From NCBI RefSeq assembly GCF_007829035.1, contig NZ_VIVQ01000002.1:434001-498000 (forward strand): a stretch of DNA of 64,000 nucleotides, in the 5' to 3' direction. The position numbers and the translations under genes are program-made. Under the pieces are notes generated by a model, which was given only the letters and a program-made list of their open reading frames with translations, was not told where the DNA came from and did not search any database. Shown in pieces: positions 9,602 to 18,525 of this stretch. Positions within the stretch are counted from its first letter, which is position 1; the number at the start of each line of letters is the position of its first letter. The stretch is from Rudaeicoccus suwonensis. GTDB lineage: Bacteria > Actinomycetota > Actinomycetes > Actinomycetales > Dermatophilaceae.

Positions 9602-9642
9602 ACCGGCGGGCGACATACAGCTGCTGTATGTCGCCCGCCGGT
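9602..9642. terminator. Intrinsic terminator between trxA and the convergent amidohydrolase
   Basis: Perfect inverted repeat: ACCGGCGGGCGACATACAG (9602-9620), loop CTG, and its exact complement at 9624-9642, followed by TTCGTTGTCTG. It lies between two convergent genes and can serve both strands. Confidence 0.85.
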
Positions 9643-9719
9643 TTCGTTGTCTGTCAACGGTTTTCGAGCGTTTTCTGTATGCCGTGCCGCCGTCGTGACG
9701 CTCTGGCCTTTCGGGTCGA

Positions 9720-11333
9720 TCAGCCGCCGTGGACGAACCGGCCGGCGGCAATCGTGTGCGTCACCGTCGCGTCGGCCGGACGGACACCGGCGTCGAAGAT
9801 GTTGGTGTCGAGCACGGCCAGGTCGGCGCGTTTGCCCACGGTGATCGTGCCGCCGTCGCTGTCGTGATTGACGTATGCCGATCCGGCGGTGAAGGCCGCG
9901 AGCGCGGCCGGGAGCGACAGTGCCTCGTGCAGCAGGAAGGGTTCCTCGTCACGAGCGCCGGGGTCGACCCGGTGCACGGCGACCTCGATCTGCGCCAGCG
10001 GATCCGCAGTGGTCACGCCCCAGTCGGAGCCCATGGCCAGCACCGCGCCGGATGCCGCGATGGAGGCGAAGGGATACATCTGCGCGGACCGTTGCGGACC
10101 CAGCGCCGGGATGTTGAGTTCCTTCATCTGCGGCTCGTTCTGAGCCCAGTAGGTCTGGCAGTTGACCACGACTCCCAGTTCGCGAAAGCGCGGCAGATCG
10201 ACCGGGTTGACGACCTGGACGTGCGCGATGTGATGCCGGTGATCACTGGCACCATTGGTCTTTCGCGCCGCCTCGACCGCGTCCAGTGCCGCCCGGACCG
10301 CGGCATCGCCGATCGCGTGCTGGTGCACCTGGAAGCCCAAGGCGTCCAGCCGTGTGACCGCGCGCTGCAGGTCAAGAGCATCGACATACGTCAGGCCGTT
10401 GGGGTGTTCACCCAGGTCGTGCCGACAGTAGGGCTCCAGCATCGCGGCGGTGCCGTTCTCGACGATGCCGTCGACCATGATCTTGACCGAGGTGGCGTGG
10501 AAGCTGCCGGTGACGCGGCGCCGTTCGACGAGCGTTTCGATCTGGCTGATGTCCTGATGCCGGTCCCACCACAGTGCACCGACGACACGGGCGGTGAGGC
10601 GCCCGTCGGTCGCGATGCGCTCGTATGCCGCCTGGGTCGCCGGCGTGACCCAGGCGTCCTGCCAGCCGGTGATGCCCAACGAGTGCAGATGACGTTGGGC
10701 CCGCAGGATGTGCGAGGCCCACTCCTGCGTCGATGGGGCCGGGACCACATCCGCCTCGAATGAATAGGCAGCGCCCTCCTGCAGCATGCCGGTCGGTTCG
10801 CCGGTCATCGCGTCGCGCTCGTAGCGTCCGCCGACCGGGTCGGGGGTCGCGGCGTCGATGCCGCCTCGCCGTAGCGCGGCGGAATTCACCCAGGCGCCGT
10901 GCACGTCCTTGTTGAACAGGAAGACCGGCCGGTCCGGCACAACTGCGTCGAGGTCCTCCTTGCGCGGCAGCCCGCCGGGGAAGTGTTCCAGCGCCCAGCC
11001 GCCACCGACGATCCACTCGCGCTCAGGATGCTCCGCGGCATACCTGCCGATCGCCTCGAGGTACGCCCGGAGCCCGGCGACACCTGACAGGTCGACGTTG
11101 TCCAGATTCCGGCCCGCGAAGGGTGGATGGACGTGGGCGTCCTGGAATCCAGGAACGACCATCCCCGAATCCAGCTGCAGTTGCTGGGTTTTCGCGCCTG
11201 TTATGGTCGCGCAGTCGGCAGCACCGAGTGCGACGACGACCCCGGAACGTATGGCGACCGCGTCGGTCCAACTGCGGGCTGCGTCGGCGGTCCACACCGG
11301 CGCACCGGTGATCACCAGATCGGCCGACGTCAT
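9720..11333 (-). CDS. Amidohydrolase family protein (YtcJ-like, exoenzyme-type metal hydrolase)
   Basis: 537 residues of the amidohydrolase superfamily, YtcJ/COG1574 group. Metal-binding motif DAHVHPPF near residue 68, later histidines in VHQHAIGDAAV and HIAHVQVV, and the catalytic Asp in GSDWGVTTADP fit a beta/alpha-barrel hydrolase acting on amide bonds of small molecules. The substrate is not known. The ATG overlaps the stop of the upstream permease gene (ATGA at 11330-11333), so permease and hydrolase are coupled and probably import and degrade one compound. Confidence 0.85.
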   Translation of the reverse strand: MTSADLVITGAPVWTADAARSWTDAVAIRSGVVVALGAADCATITGAKTQQLQLDSGMVVPGFQDAHVHPPFAGRNLDNVDLSGVAGLRAYLEAIGRYAAEHPEREWIVGGGWALEHFPGGLPRKEDLDAVVPDRPVFLFNKDVHGAWVNSAALRRGGIDAATPDPVGGRYERDAMTGEPTGMLQEGAAYSFEADVVPAPSTQEWASHILRAQRHLHSLGITGWQDAWVTPATQAAYERIATDGRLTARVVGALWWDRHQDISQIETLVERRRVTGSFHATSVKIMVDGIVENGTAAMLEPYCRHDLGEHPNGLTYVDALDLQRAVTRLDALGFQVHQHAIGDAAVRAALDAVEAARKTNGASDHRHHIAHVQVVNPVDLPRFRELGVVVNCQTYWAQNEPQMKELNIPALGPQRSAQMYPFASIAASGAVLAMGSDWGVTTADPLAQIEVAVHRVDPGARDEEPFLLHEALSLPAALAAFTAGSAYVNHDSDGGTITVGKRADLAVLDTNIFDAGVRPADATVTHTIAAGRFVHGG

Positions 11334-12814
11334 ACCTCGCTGCCTTCCCGAAGGTCGTGGGTGACATAGAGCGGGTCGGATGCTGCGAGCTCGCGCTCCT
11401 TGCTCAGGTCAAGGCTGCGGGTCAGAGCCCAATAGAGCGCGGCAGCGACGACCAGGCCGATGCCGATCGAATAGTCAACGCTGTCAAGCTTCTTCGCAAT
11501 GAATCCGGTGTAGTAGCCCGGGTTGACCATGAAGGGCAGCATCACCACGATCGTCGTGAGATAGGTCGCGGTGCCACGCCAGCCCCACCGGCCGTAGACA
11601 CCGTTCGGCTTGAAGATGTCACTGACCGCATAGACACCTCGCCGCACGAAGAAGAAGTCGACCAGGTTGATCGCCGTCCACGGGGTGAATGCGTAGGCAA
11701 GGTAGGTCAGCGCGCTGGCGTAGAACGAGTCGAAGTTGCTCTCGCCCACGACGGCGGAGATCAGCCAGACGATGACCGCCATCGCCAGCACCGTGGCGAC
11801 GCGGGCACGCCGACCAGGAGTGAACGGTTTGAACGTACTGGCGATCGACAGCATCGTCAGGCTGCCGCCGTACTGGTTGATCGCCATCACGGCCAGTAGT
11901 CCGACGAGCAGGCCGACCACGATGATGTCGCCGCCGCCGGTGAAGAGGTCGTTACCCGCCTTCTGAAGTGCCGGCACCAGGTCCGCTTCGCCGGTTCCGG
12001 CTCCCACGAGTGCGCCCAGGCCGAAGACCCAGATCGCGGACAACGAGCTGGGCAGAAAGGTCCACCAGAAGCTCGCCTTGGTGCCGACCGACGGCGGCAG
12101 GTAGCGCGAATAGTCCGAGACGTATGGCGCCCAGCCCAGCTGGAAGCCGCCGACGATGGCGAGTGTCGTCATGAACGGCGCGAGGTGGAAGTGCCCCGGC
12201 GCGAGCATCGACGACGTGATGTGTCCTGTCGCGAAGGCGGCGATGGTGGCAAAGATCATCAGCACGATGACCGGAACGGTCAGGACTCGATTGATCTTGT
12301 GGATCAGGTCGTAACCGAAGATCGCGATGACCGCGGCGACCCCTGCGGCGACAACATATCCGAGCCACAGCGGCACGTGCAGCACGCTGTGCGCCGCATC
12401 GCTGGACAGCAGGGCGTCGGAGGTGTTGTAGGCGATGTAGTTGGCGAGTGCAAAGACGAAGACTGTGATCGCTGCGCCGATGTAGCCGAACTGCGGTCGC
12501 GACTGGACCAGTTGGGGCAGACCCAGATGCGGGCCCTGCGTGGAGTGGAAGGCCATGAAGATCGTGCCGAAGAAGGACCACACCACGATGGCGACGAGAG
12601 TCCAGAACAGCGAATTGCCGAGAGCCAGACAGACGATTCCGGTCGCCATCGCCGTGAGGTTGATGTTGGCGACGAACCAGACCGCGCCCATGCTGCGCAG
12701 ATTGCCGTGACGCTCTTCCAGCGGCACGACGTCGATCGAGCGACGCTCGACGCGCCCGGCGGCTTCGACGGACTGACCCGGTTGACCCGGTTGGGCGAGA
12801 ACCTCTTCTGACAT
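11330..12814 (-). CDS. NCS1-family purine/cytosine-type permease
   Basis: 494 residues with about 12 hydrophobic segments. The N-terminal ERRSIDVVPLEERHG leading into the first membrane helix, the QFGYIGAA stretch and GWAPYVSDYSRYLP are characteristic of the nucleobase:cation symporter-1 (purine-cytosine permease) family. ATG at 12814 was chosen over longer readings because it gives the standard N-terminus. Substrate is probably a purine, pyrimidine or related heterocycle. It is divergent from a LacI-type regulator, with a palindromic operator between them. Confidence 0.85.
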   Translation of the reverse strand: MSEEVLAQPGQPGQSVEAAGRVERRSIDVVPLEERHGNLRSMGAVWFVANINLTAMATGIVCLALGNSLFWTLVAIVVWSFFGTIFMAFHSTQGPHLGLPQLVQSRPQFGYIGAAITVFVFALANYIAYNTSDALLSSDAAHSVLHVPLWLGYVVAAGVAAVIAIFGYDLIHKINRVLTVPVIVLMIFATIAAFATGHITSSMLAPGHFHLAPFMTTLAIVGGFQLGWAPYVSDYSRYLPPSVGTKASFWWTFLPSSLSAIWVFGLGALVGAGTGEADLVPALQKAGNDLFTGGGDIIVVGLLVGLLAVMAINQYGGSLTMLSIASTFKPFTPGRRARVATVLAMAVIVWLISAVVGESNFDSFYASALTYLAYAFTPWTAINLVDFFFVRRGVYAVSDIFKPNGVYGRWGWRGTATYLTTIVVMLPFMVNPGYYTGFIAKKLDSVDYSIGIGLVVAAALYWALTRSLDLSKERELAASDPLYVTHDLREGSEV

Positions 12815-12903
12815 GGGTGCGTCCCTGTTCTGACGGCCGGACTCGCGGGCACGGCTCCGGCGAGGTTGGCGAGGTATGTGCGGTTGACCGCTGACGCTAA
12901 TGG

Positions 12904-12923
12904 TTGCCAAATCGTTTTGGCAA
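12904..12923. promoter_or_regulatory. LacI-family operator
   Basis: TTGCCAAATCGTTTTGGCAA is a 20-bp near-perfect palindrome with the central CG typical of LacI-family operators: arms TTGCCAAA and TTTGGCAA are exact complements. It sits between the divergent permease (start 12814) and the regulator (start 12965). Confidence 0.8.
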
Positions 12924-12964
12924 GGGTTTCGGCGAAACCACCTTGGGGCCGTACTGTGGCGCTC

Positions 12965-13942
12965 ATGGGACGGCAACGCGTGACGATCCGGGACGTGGCC
13001 CGAGCTGCGGGAGTGTCGACCACCACCGTCTCGCACGTGCTGAGTGGCAACGGCCGGGTCCGGGCGCAGACTCGCGAGAACGTACAGCAGCAGGTGCGCC
13101 TGCTGGGATATCAGCCGAATCCGCTCGCGGCAAACCTGCGACGCAGCACGTTCGGCTCGGTGGGCCTGGTGCTGCCGCCGGTGAGCCTGAACTTCACGTT
13201 CTACAGCGAGTTGATGATCGGTGCGTCAGAGGTGCTGCTGGATGCCTCCACCGGTCTGTCGCTGATCCCTCCGGCGACCACTGCGAACCAGTTGACCGAG
13301 CTGGCGATCGATGCGGTCATCATCGCCGAGCCGCGGACGAATGACGTTGTGTTGCAACGACTTCGGGACGCTCACCTGCCTGCTGTGTTCTGTGAGGCTC
13401 CGGACGAACCCCTGCCCGACGACATGTGGGCCATCGACAGCGACACCACCGTGAGTATCGGCGCGACCCTCGACCATCTGCGGTCCGCCGGAGCCGAGCG
13501 GATCGCCGCTGTCACCGTTGATCCGGTGCTGTGGTGGGGACGCAATGTGGCTCAGGCGGTCGATAGGTGGGCCGAGTCGAACGATCTGGAGGTGCGCCGG
13601 GCGATCATTCCTTTTGCTGTGCCGCCGGCGCAGGCCCGCGACCAGATCCGTGCCCTGCTGGCGGACGGGTGGGCTGAGGGGCTGCTCGTCTGCCATGAGG
13701 GCCTCGCTGCGAGCGCGCTGGCGAGTGCTCATCGCCTCGGTCGCCGCGTTCCCGACGACCTGTTGATCGCGTGCTCGGTCGATGCACCGGACCTGCTCGC
13801 GCTCGAGACCAACGTGACCGCGCTGGATCTGCGGCCACGCGAGATCGGGCGCGCGGCCGGCCACTTGCTGCTCGACCGCCCCGCCGAACCGGCCCGCACC
13901 GTCACCCCGCAATTGCGGATCCGCGCCTCCACCACCCGCTGA
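12965..13942 (+). CDS. LacI family transcriptional regulator
   Basis: 325 residues. The N-terminal helix-turn-helix and hinge read VTIRDVARAAGVSTTTVSHV and a following NPLAANLRRS, as in LacI/GalR regulators; a periplasmic-binding-protein-like ligand domain follows. ATG 12965 puts the helix-turn-helix at residues 6-25. It most likely represses the divergent permease-amidohydrolase pair through the operator at 12904-12923 and may regulate itself. Confidence 0.92.
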   Translation: MGRQRVTIRDVARAAGVSTTTVSHVLSGNGRVRAQTRENVQQQVRLLGYQPNPLAANLRRSTFGSVGLVLPPVSLNFTFYSELMIGASEVLLDASTGLSLIPPATTANQLTELAIDAVIIAEPRTNDVVLQRLRDAHLPAVFCEAPDEPLPDDMWAIDSDTTVSIGATLDHLRSAGAERIAAVTVDPVLWWGRNVAQAVDRWAESNDLEVRRAIIPFAVPPAQARDQIRALLADGWAEGLLVCHEGLAASALASAHRLGRRVPDDLLIACSVDAPDLLALETNVTALDLRPREIGRAAGHLLLDRPAEPARTVTPQLRIRASTTR

Positions 13943-14071
13943 ACCTCGGGACCCAATGCTCGACTGGTTCGACATGTATGACGCGAATCTCGTTGCACCT
14001 CAGCGTCTTTGACACCGAACTGTCGTTGCCTGCACATCGGCCCCCTGCGCCCGACATGTTTCAACCACACG

Positions 14072-14083
14072 TAGATTGGCCTC
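14072..14083 (+). promoter_or_regulatory. -10 element of xthA, leaderless
   Basis: TAGATT at 14072-14077 is followed by six bases and then the GTG start, with no ribosome binding site. Transcription would begin at or next to the start codon, giving a leaderless mRNA, common in actinobacteria. Confidence 0.5.
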
Positions 14084-15019
14084 GTGCTGCGTGTCGCGAG
14101 CTTCAACATCAACGGGATCCGGGCGACACATCGACGCGGCTTCGGGGACTGGCTTGAGCAGCGTGACTGCGATGTCGTCGCCCTGCAGGAGGTGCGCTGT
14201 CCCGTCGACGCCCTGCCGGTGGGCGCCTTCCGGGGCTATCACGCGTCCTACGACCCGGGCTCGTTGCCGGGCCGCAATGGCGTCGCGATCCTGACTCGAA
14301 CGCGACCTGTCGCCGTTCGGACGTGGAATGGAGCTGCGTATTCCGTTGAAGCACAACACCTTTGGACCGACCAACCAACTGCCACTGAGCTACAGACTGA
14401 ATCCGTGCCACTGGCGCGCGAGCTGCGGCCGTTCGCCATGGAAGGTCGCTACATCGAGGTGGATCTGGCGGATCGGCCCGTCACGGTCGCGTCGTTGTAC
14501 CTGCCCAAGGGCGGCCTACCGTCGGATTTGCAGAGACCAGGACGAATGCGGGAGAAACCCGACGGCGGTGCTCGCTACGCGCGAAAGATGAGCTTTGTCA
14601 AGGGCTTTCAGCGTCAGCTGGGCGCATCCCGGCGCGCTGCTCTCAGATCTGGCCGGGAGTTCCTTCTTGTCGGGGATCTCAACATCGCCCATGGACCACT
14701 GGACGTCGCCAACTGGCGCAGACAGCAGCGCAGCGAGGGATTTCTCCCGCAAGAGCGCGCGTGGTTCGACCAGCAGTTGGGTCCGCGACGGTTGATCGAC
14801 GTGATGCGCCAGCTTGATCCTGATGTGCAGGGCCCGTACACCTGGTGGAGCTGGCTGGGCCGAGCCTTCGAGAACGACACCGGATGGCGCATCGACTACC
14901 ACCTGGCGACTCCGACGCTCGCTCACTCGGCAGTCACCGCAGTCGTCGAACGTGAGACCCATCGTGCTGCGAGGCGCAGCGACCATGCTGCGGTCGTCGT
15001 CGACTACGACCTGCGCTGA
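14084..15019 (+). CDS. xthA: Exodeoxyribonuclease III / AP endonuclease
   Basis: 311 residues. MLRVASFNINGIR, the metal-binding Glu in VVALQEVR, GDLNIAHGPLDVAN and the C-terminal RRSDHAAVVVDY are the hallmarks of the exonuclease III family of base-excision repair, which cuts abasic sites and trims 3' ends. GTG 14084 is the only start placing these motifs at their usual positions. It is convergent with parB. Confidence 0.93.
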   Translation: MLRVASFNINGIRATHRRGFGDWLEQRDCDVVALQEVRCPVDALPVGAFRGYHASYDPGSLPGRNGVAILTRTRPVAVRTWNGAAYSVEAQHLWTDQPTATELQTESVPLARELRPFAMEGRYIEVDLADRPVTVASLYLPKGGLPSDLQRPGRMREKPDGGARYARKMSFVKGFQRQLGASRRAALRSGREFLLVGDLNIAHGPLDVANWRRQQRSEGFLPQERAWFDQQLGPRRLIDVMRQLDPDVQGPYTWWSWLGRAFENDTGWRIDYHLATPTLAHSAVTAVVERETHRAARRSDHAAVVVDYDLR

Positions 15020-15049
15020 GCATGGTCCGCTGACTCCGATATCACGAAA

Positions 15050-15089
15050 TGACTCGCCGCGCTCGGCGGGTCGCTCCCTGCGCGAGTCA
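15050..15089. terminator. Hairpin between convergent xthA and parB
   Basis: TGACTCGC (15050-15057) pairs exactly with GCGAGTCA (15082-15089), with a GC-rich interior that can pair further. No T-tract follows, so its strength is uncertain. Confidence 0.5.
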
Positions 15090-15132
15090 CTCCGTCACAC
15101 GGTAATGGAGTCCAAATGTGTTGCGCCAGAGG

Positions 15133-16287
15133 CTATTTCGCGCTGAGTTGCCCCAGGATACGTTCGAGATCGTCGACGCCCGCGAACTCCACGGTCAGCT
15201 TTCCACGTCGTTTGCCCATGGCGATGTTGACTCGCGTGTCGAGCCGGTCCGAGAGTGACGCGGCGAGATCGTCCAAGCGCGGATCGCGCTCGGTCGAGCG
15301 GGCAATGTTCTTCGGCTTGGTGCTGTCCCCGCCAAGCGCCACGATTTCTTCGGTCGAGCGCACCGAGAGGCCTTCGGCCACGATCCGTTGTGCCAACCGC
15401 TCCATCGCGGCGGCATCCGGCAGCCCGAGCAACGCACGTGCGTGGCCGGCGGACAACACACCAGCAGCCACGCGACGCTGCACCAAAGGGGGCAGCTTCA
15501 ACAGGCGCATCGTGTTGGTGATCTGCGGGCGCGAGCGACCGATCCGACCGGCGAGTTGCTCGTGGGTGCAGGCGAAGTCGTCGAGCAACTGCTGGTATGC
15601 CGCAGCTTCCTCGAGCGGATTGAGTTGTGAGCGATGCAGGTTCTCCAGCAACGCATCCCGCAACAGATCGTCGTCGCTGGTGCTGCGGATGATCGCCGGA
15701 ATCGAGGACAAACCTGCTTCACGGGTTGCACGGAGCCGGCGCTCACCCATGATGAGCTCGAAACGCACCCCGTCATCGGTGACGTCTTCTGCGTCGATGG
15801 CACGAACGACGATCGGCTGCAGCACCCCGATCTCTCGCACACTGTGCACCAATTCCGCGAGATCGTCCTCGTCAAAGACTGTCCGCGGCTGACGTGGGTT
15901 GGGCCGGATGCTGAGCACATCCAACTCTGCGAACTGTGCGCCCGGAACGGCGGCGAGCTCAGAACTGGGCGTGACTGAAGCTTCATGGTCGGCCCCATCG
16001 GCAATGTTTCCCGTGAAACCATCGCTGCGACCAGATCCCACCGCGCCGGCAGGTGTGGATCTGACGTGCTGCTCGGCCGTCCCGTGGCCAGCTGCACCCT
16101 CTGATGTCGAGCCATCGGTGCCCGCTGCGGCATCCGGGACGCTCGCATGATTGTTTCCCGTGAAACCGTCGCCGCTCGGAGCTTCAGGAAAGAAGACATC
16201 CGACGGGCGCGAGGCGCCGGTGGTGGCCGGTGCTGTCGGTATCAGTGCCCCGAGGCCGCGACCCAACCCGCGTCGCTTGTCGCTCAC
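15133..16287 (-). CDS. parB: Chromosome partitioning protein ParB
   Basis: 384 residues from a GTG at 16287 ([16 protein letters not shown], the typical actinobacterial ParB N-terminus). A disordered linker of about 100 residues follows, then the CTP-binding/arginine-patch region ([34 protein letters not shown]), the ENLHR motif, a central helix-turn-helix and a C-terminal dimer domain. ParB loads on parS and organises the origin for segregation with ParA. The linker contains two GFTGN peptides, encoded exactly where parS-like sites lie in the DNA (16005 and 16152). Confidence 0.96.
   Translation of the reverse strand: MSDKRRGLGRGLGALIPTAPATTGASRPSDVFFPEAPSGDGFTGNNHASVPDAAAGTDGSTSEGAAGHGTAEQHVRSTPAGAVGSGRSDGFTGNIADGADHEASVTPSSELAAVPGAQFAELDVLSIRPNPRQPRTVFDEDDLAELVHSVREIGVLQPIVVRAIDAEDVTDDGVRFELIMGERRLRATREAGLSSIPAIIRSTSDDDLLRDALLENLHRSQLNPLEEAAAYQQLLDDFACTHEQLAGRIGRSRPQITNTMRLLKLPPLVQRRVAAGVLSAGHARALLGLPDAAAMERLAQRIVAEGLSVRSTEEIVALGGDSTKPKNIARSTERDPRLDDLAASLSDRLDTRVNIAMGKRRGKLTVEFAGVDDLERILGQLSAK
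16005..16020 (+). promoter_or_regulatory. parS: parS-like site inside parB
   Basis: TGTTTCCCGTGAAACC. The core GTTTCCCGTGAAAC differs by one base from the bacterial parS core GTTTCACGTGAAAC. Confidence 0.8.
16152..16167 (+). promoter_or_regulatory. parS: parS-like site inside parB
   Basis: TGTTTCCCGTGAAACC, identical to the site at 16005 and again encoding GFTGN on the minus strand. Confidence 0.8.
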
Positions 16288-16399
16288 AGTGAGCACCCCG
16301 CAACTACGCACGGCAGAGAAGTCATCATGTCGGAATCCTAGTGGTCCTGCGTCGGATCAATAACTCGAGAAGTGCGGCGCGGGGTGCGCAGATGTGGTG

Positions 16400-17647
16400 C
16401 TACGAAGAGGCTCGGAGCGCTAGTTCTTTCGCCGCCTCGAGATACGACAGCGCACCGCTGGACGACGGATCATAGGTCAGCACGGTCTGCCCATGGCTGG
16501 GTGCTTCCGAGATCCGCACCGACCGCGGCACCGAGACCTTCAGCACCTCGTTCGGAAAATGCGCGCGCACTTCGTCGGCCACCTGCGACGACAGCCGAGT
16601 CCGTGCGTCATACATCGTCATCAGGATCGTCGACACGTGCAGCGTGGGATTCAGATGAGCGCGGATCAACTCGATGTTGGTCAGAAGTTGGCTCAATCCT
16701 TCGAGTGCGTAGTACTCGCACTGGATCGGGATGAAGACCTCTGTGGCCGCGACGAAGGCGTTCACGGTCAACAGACCAAGGCTCGGTGGGCAGTCGACAA
16801 GGACATAGTCGAACAGCTGATCCGGACCGGCGTCCTGCTGAAAGGCATCAATCGCCCGTTTTAGTCGCGACTCCCGTGCAACGAGGGAGACCAGCTCGAT
16901 CTCGGCGCCGGCAAGATCGATCGTCGCCGGAGCGCACCAGAGACCCGGCACGTCAGGACACTCCTGCACGACCGTGGCGAGCGCGGCACCCTCGACGACC
17001 ACGTCGTAGATGCTCGGAACATCGGCATGGTGGTCGATCCCGAGTGCTGTGCTGGCATTGCCCTGCGGATCGATGTCGATCACCAGCACGCGAAGGCCGG
17101 CCTGGGCGAGTGCAGCGGCAATGTTCACCGTCGTGGTGGTCTTGCCCACCCCGCCCTTCTGGTTTGCCACGGTCATGACGCGCGGCACCGCAGGACGGTG
17201 GATTTGCGTCTGCTCCACCCGCCGGCGGCGTTCGTTCTCGCGCATCAGTGCCTCGGCCAGTGGTGAATCCGATGTAGTTGCTTGTGCGCGCGGAGCCGGC
17301 GGTGAGGACGCTGCTTCTACGGGGGCAGCAGGCGCCACATCACCGGACGCGCCGGTGGCCTCTGCCGGCGCCGGTCGCGATCCGCTGGTCGCGGCGGACG
17401 AAGAATCGGCGTCAGCCGTGGGCTGCGGCGCATCGGAGTGCTGAGTCGACCCAGCACCTTGCTGTGCGGATGTTTCACGGGAAACAACACCGGCCGAGGC
17501 CGGTGAAGTGGCGACCTCAATCGTCGCGACGACACGCGAGATGGGAGCGGTGGCGACCGGGCGCCAGCCGACCGGCTGCGCGGAAGACGACGTATCAGGC
17601 ACCGGCCATCCTGTCGGCTGAGCCACGTCTGCGGTCGGCATCGTCAC
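16400..17647 (-). CDS. parA: Chromosome partitioning ATPase ParA
   Basis: 415 residues. GTG 17647 is chosen because AGGAG lies 7 nt upstream; an ATG six bases later is the alternative. About 150 N-terminal residues are a Pro/Ala/Ser-rich linker, unusually long for ParA. The deviant Walker A motif QKGGVGKTTTTVNIAAALA, VLVIDIDPQGN and YVLVDCPPSLGLLT follow. It drives origin segregation through ParB. The linker peptide VSRET corresponds to a parS-like site at 17471. An 112-bp gap separates it from parB. Confidence 0.96.
   Translation of the reverse strand: MTMPTADVAQPTGWPVPDTSSSAQPVGWRPVATAPISRVVATIEVATSPASAGVVSRETSAQQGAGSTQHSDAPQPTADADSSSAATSGSRPAPAEATGASGDVAPAAPVEAASSPPAPRAQATTSDSPLAEALMRENERRRRVEQTQIHRPAVPRVMTVANQKGGVGKTTTTVNIAAALAQAGLRVLVIDIDPQGNASTALGIDHHADVPSIYDVVVEGAALATVVQECPDVPGLWCAPATIDLAGAEIELVSLVARESRLKRAIDAFQQDAGPDQLFDYVLVDCPPSLGLLTVNAFVAATEVFIPIQCEYYALEGLSQLLTNIELIRAHLNPTLHVSTILMTMYDARTRLSSQVADEVRAHFPNEVLKVSVPRSVRISEAPSHGQTVLTYDPSSSGALSYLEAAKELALRASS
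17471..17486 (-). promoter_or_regulatory. parS: parS-like site inside parA
   Basis: TGTTTCACGGGAAACA on the plus strand; its complement has the same core GTTTCCCGTGAAAC as the two sites in parB, so it is the same variant in opposite orientation. Confidence 0.8.
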
Positions 17648-17776
17648 GCGTCTTCTCCTGATATTTGTTGGGCGGAAGCTGTCGTTTGAATCGGCCAGAA
17701 CAGCTGATGCCGGTAGATCGATGCACCGAGCGCGGGTCACCCACCATCGAGTCGGACGGCAACACCACCACTCGTT

Positions 17777-18514
17777 TCACAGTCGCGCGCGACGCGAGCG
17801 TTTCGACTTCTTCGAAGCTGCACCGCTCTTGGACAACCGCTGCGGTCTGCCGACCGTCAGCCGAACCACTGTCGTGGGTTCATCCAACCATTGCGCCCCG
17901 CATTCCACGACATCCGCACCTGTCACGCCCACGGCAGCCAGCACCTTCTCGCTCTGCTCGACATCGGCCGCCGCCGACGATCCACGCATCGGGAGCATGA
18001 CGCCACCGGGTCGCAGCAGCGGAGCCGACCAGGTCGCAAGGTTGTCCAACGCCGAAACGGCGCGTGAGGTGACCACATCCACTGGTCCGATGGCGTCCCA
18101 CAGTTGTTCGGCACGACCGCGCTCGATCACGACGTTGCTCAACTCGAGATCATCCACGACCCGCTGCAACCAGGTGACCCGCCGCAACAGCGGCTCTATC
18201 AGCACGACCTGGAGATCCGGCCGTCGGATGGCCATGGCGAGCCCAGGCAGTCCGGCTCCCGAGCCGACGTCTGCGACAAGTTGATCCTGTCCGATCAACT
18301 CAGTCACGACAGCACAGTTCAAGACGTGACGCGACCACAGGCGCGGCGCCTCGCGCGGCCCCAGCAGTCCGTGACTCACACCAGTGTCGGCAAGGTGTGC
18401 GACATACCGCTCGGCAAGTCCGAATCGATCGCCGAAGATCTGGGAAGCCGCAGGTGGAGCCACTGGAGCAACCCCGACAGGCAGCTGCGCGTCCGCGTCA
18501 GGCCCCTGTTCCAC
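17777..18514 (-). CDS. rsmG: 16S rRNA (guanine-N7)-methyltransferase RsmG
   Basis: 245 residues. The SAM-binding VADVGSGAGLPGLAMAI and the RNA-methyltransferase motif VTSRAVSALDNL identify RsmG (GidB), which methylates G527 of 16S rRNA. The N-terminal QIFGDRFGLAERYVAHLAD is typical. A Lys/Arg/Ser-rich tail closes the protein. The GTG start at 18514 lies inside a parS-like sequence, with GAGGTGG as its ribosome binding site. The gene follows khpB by 11 bp, so they are one operon. Confidence 0.95.
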   Translation of the reverse strand: MEQGPDADAQLPVGVAPVAPPAASQIFGDRFGLAERYVAHLADTGVSHGLLGPREAPRLWSRHVLNCAVVTELIGQDQLVADVGSGAGLPGLAMAIRRPDLQVVLIEPLLRRVTWLQRVVDDLELSNVVIERGRAEQLWDAIGPVDVVTSRAVSALDNLATWSAPLLRPGGVMLPMRGSSAAADVEQSEKVLAAVGVTGADVVECGAQWLDEPTTVVRLTVGRPQRLSKSGAASKKSKRSRRARL

Positions 18515-18522
18515 GTGAAACC
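18507..18522 (+). promoter_or_regulatory. parS: parS-like site over the rsmG start codon
   Basis: TGTTCCACGTGAAACC, one mismatch from the parS core (GTTCCACGTGAAAC). It covers the rsmG GTG start (18512-18514) and the bases up to the ribosome binding site. Confidence 0.75.
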
Positions 18523-18525
18523 ACC

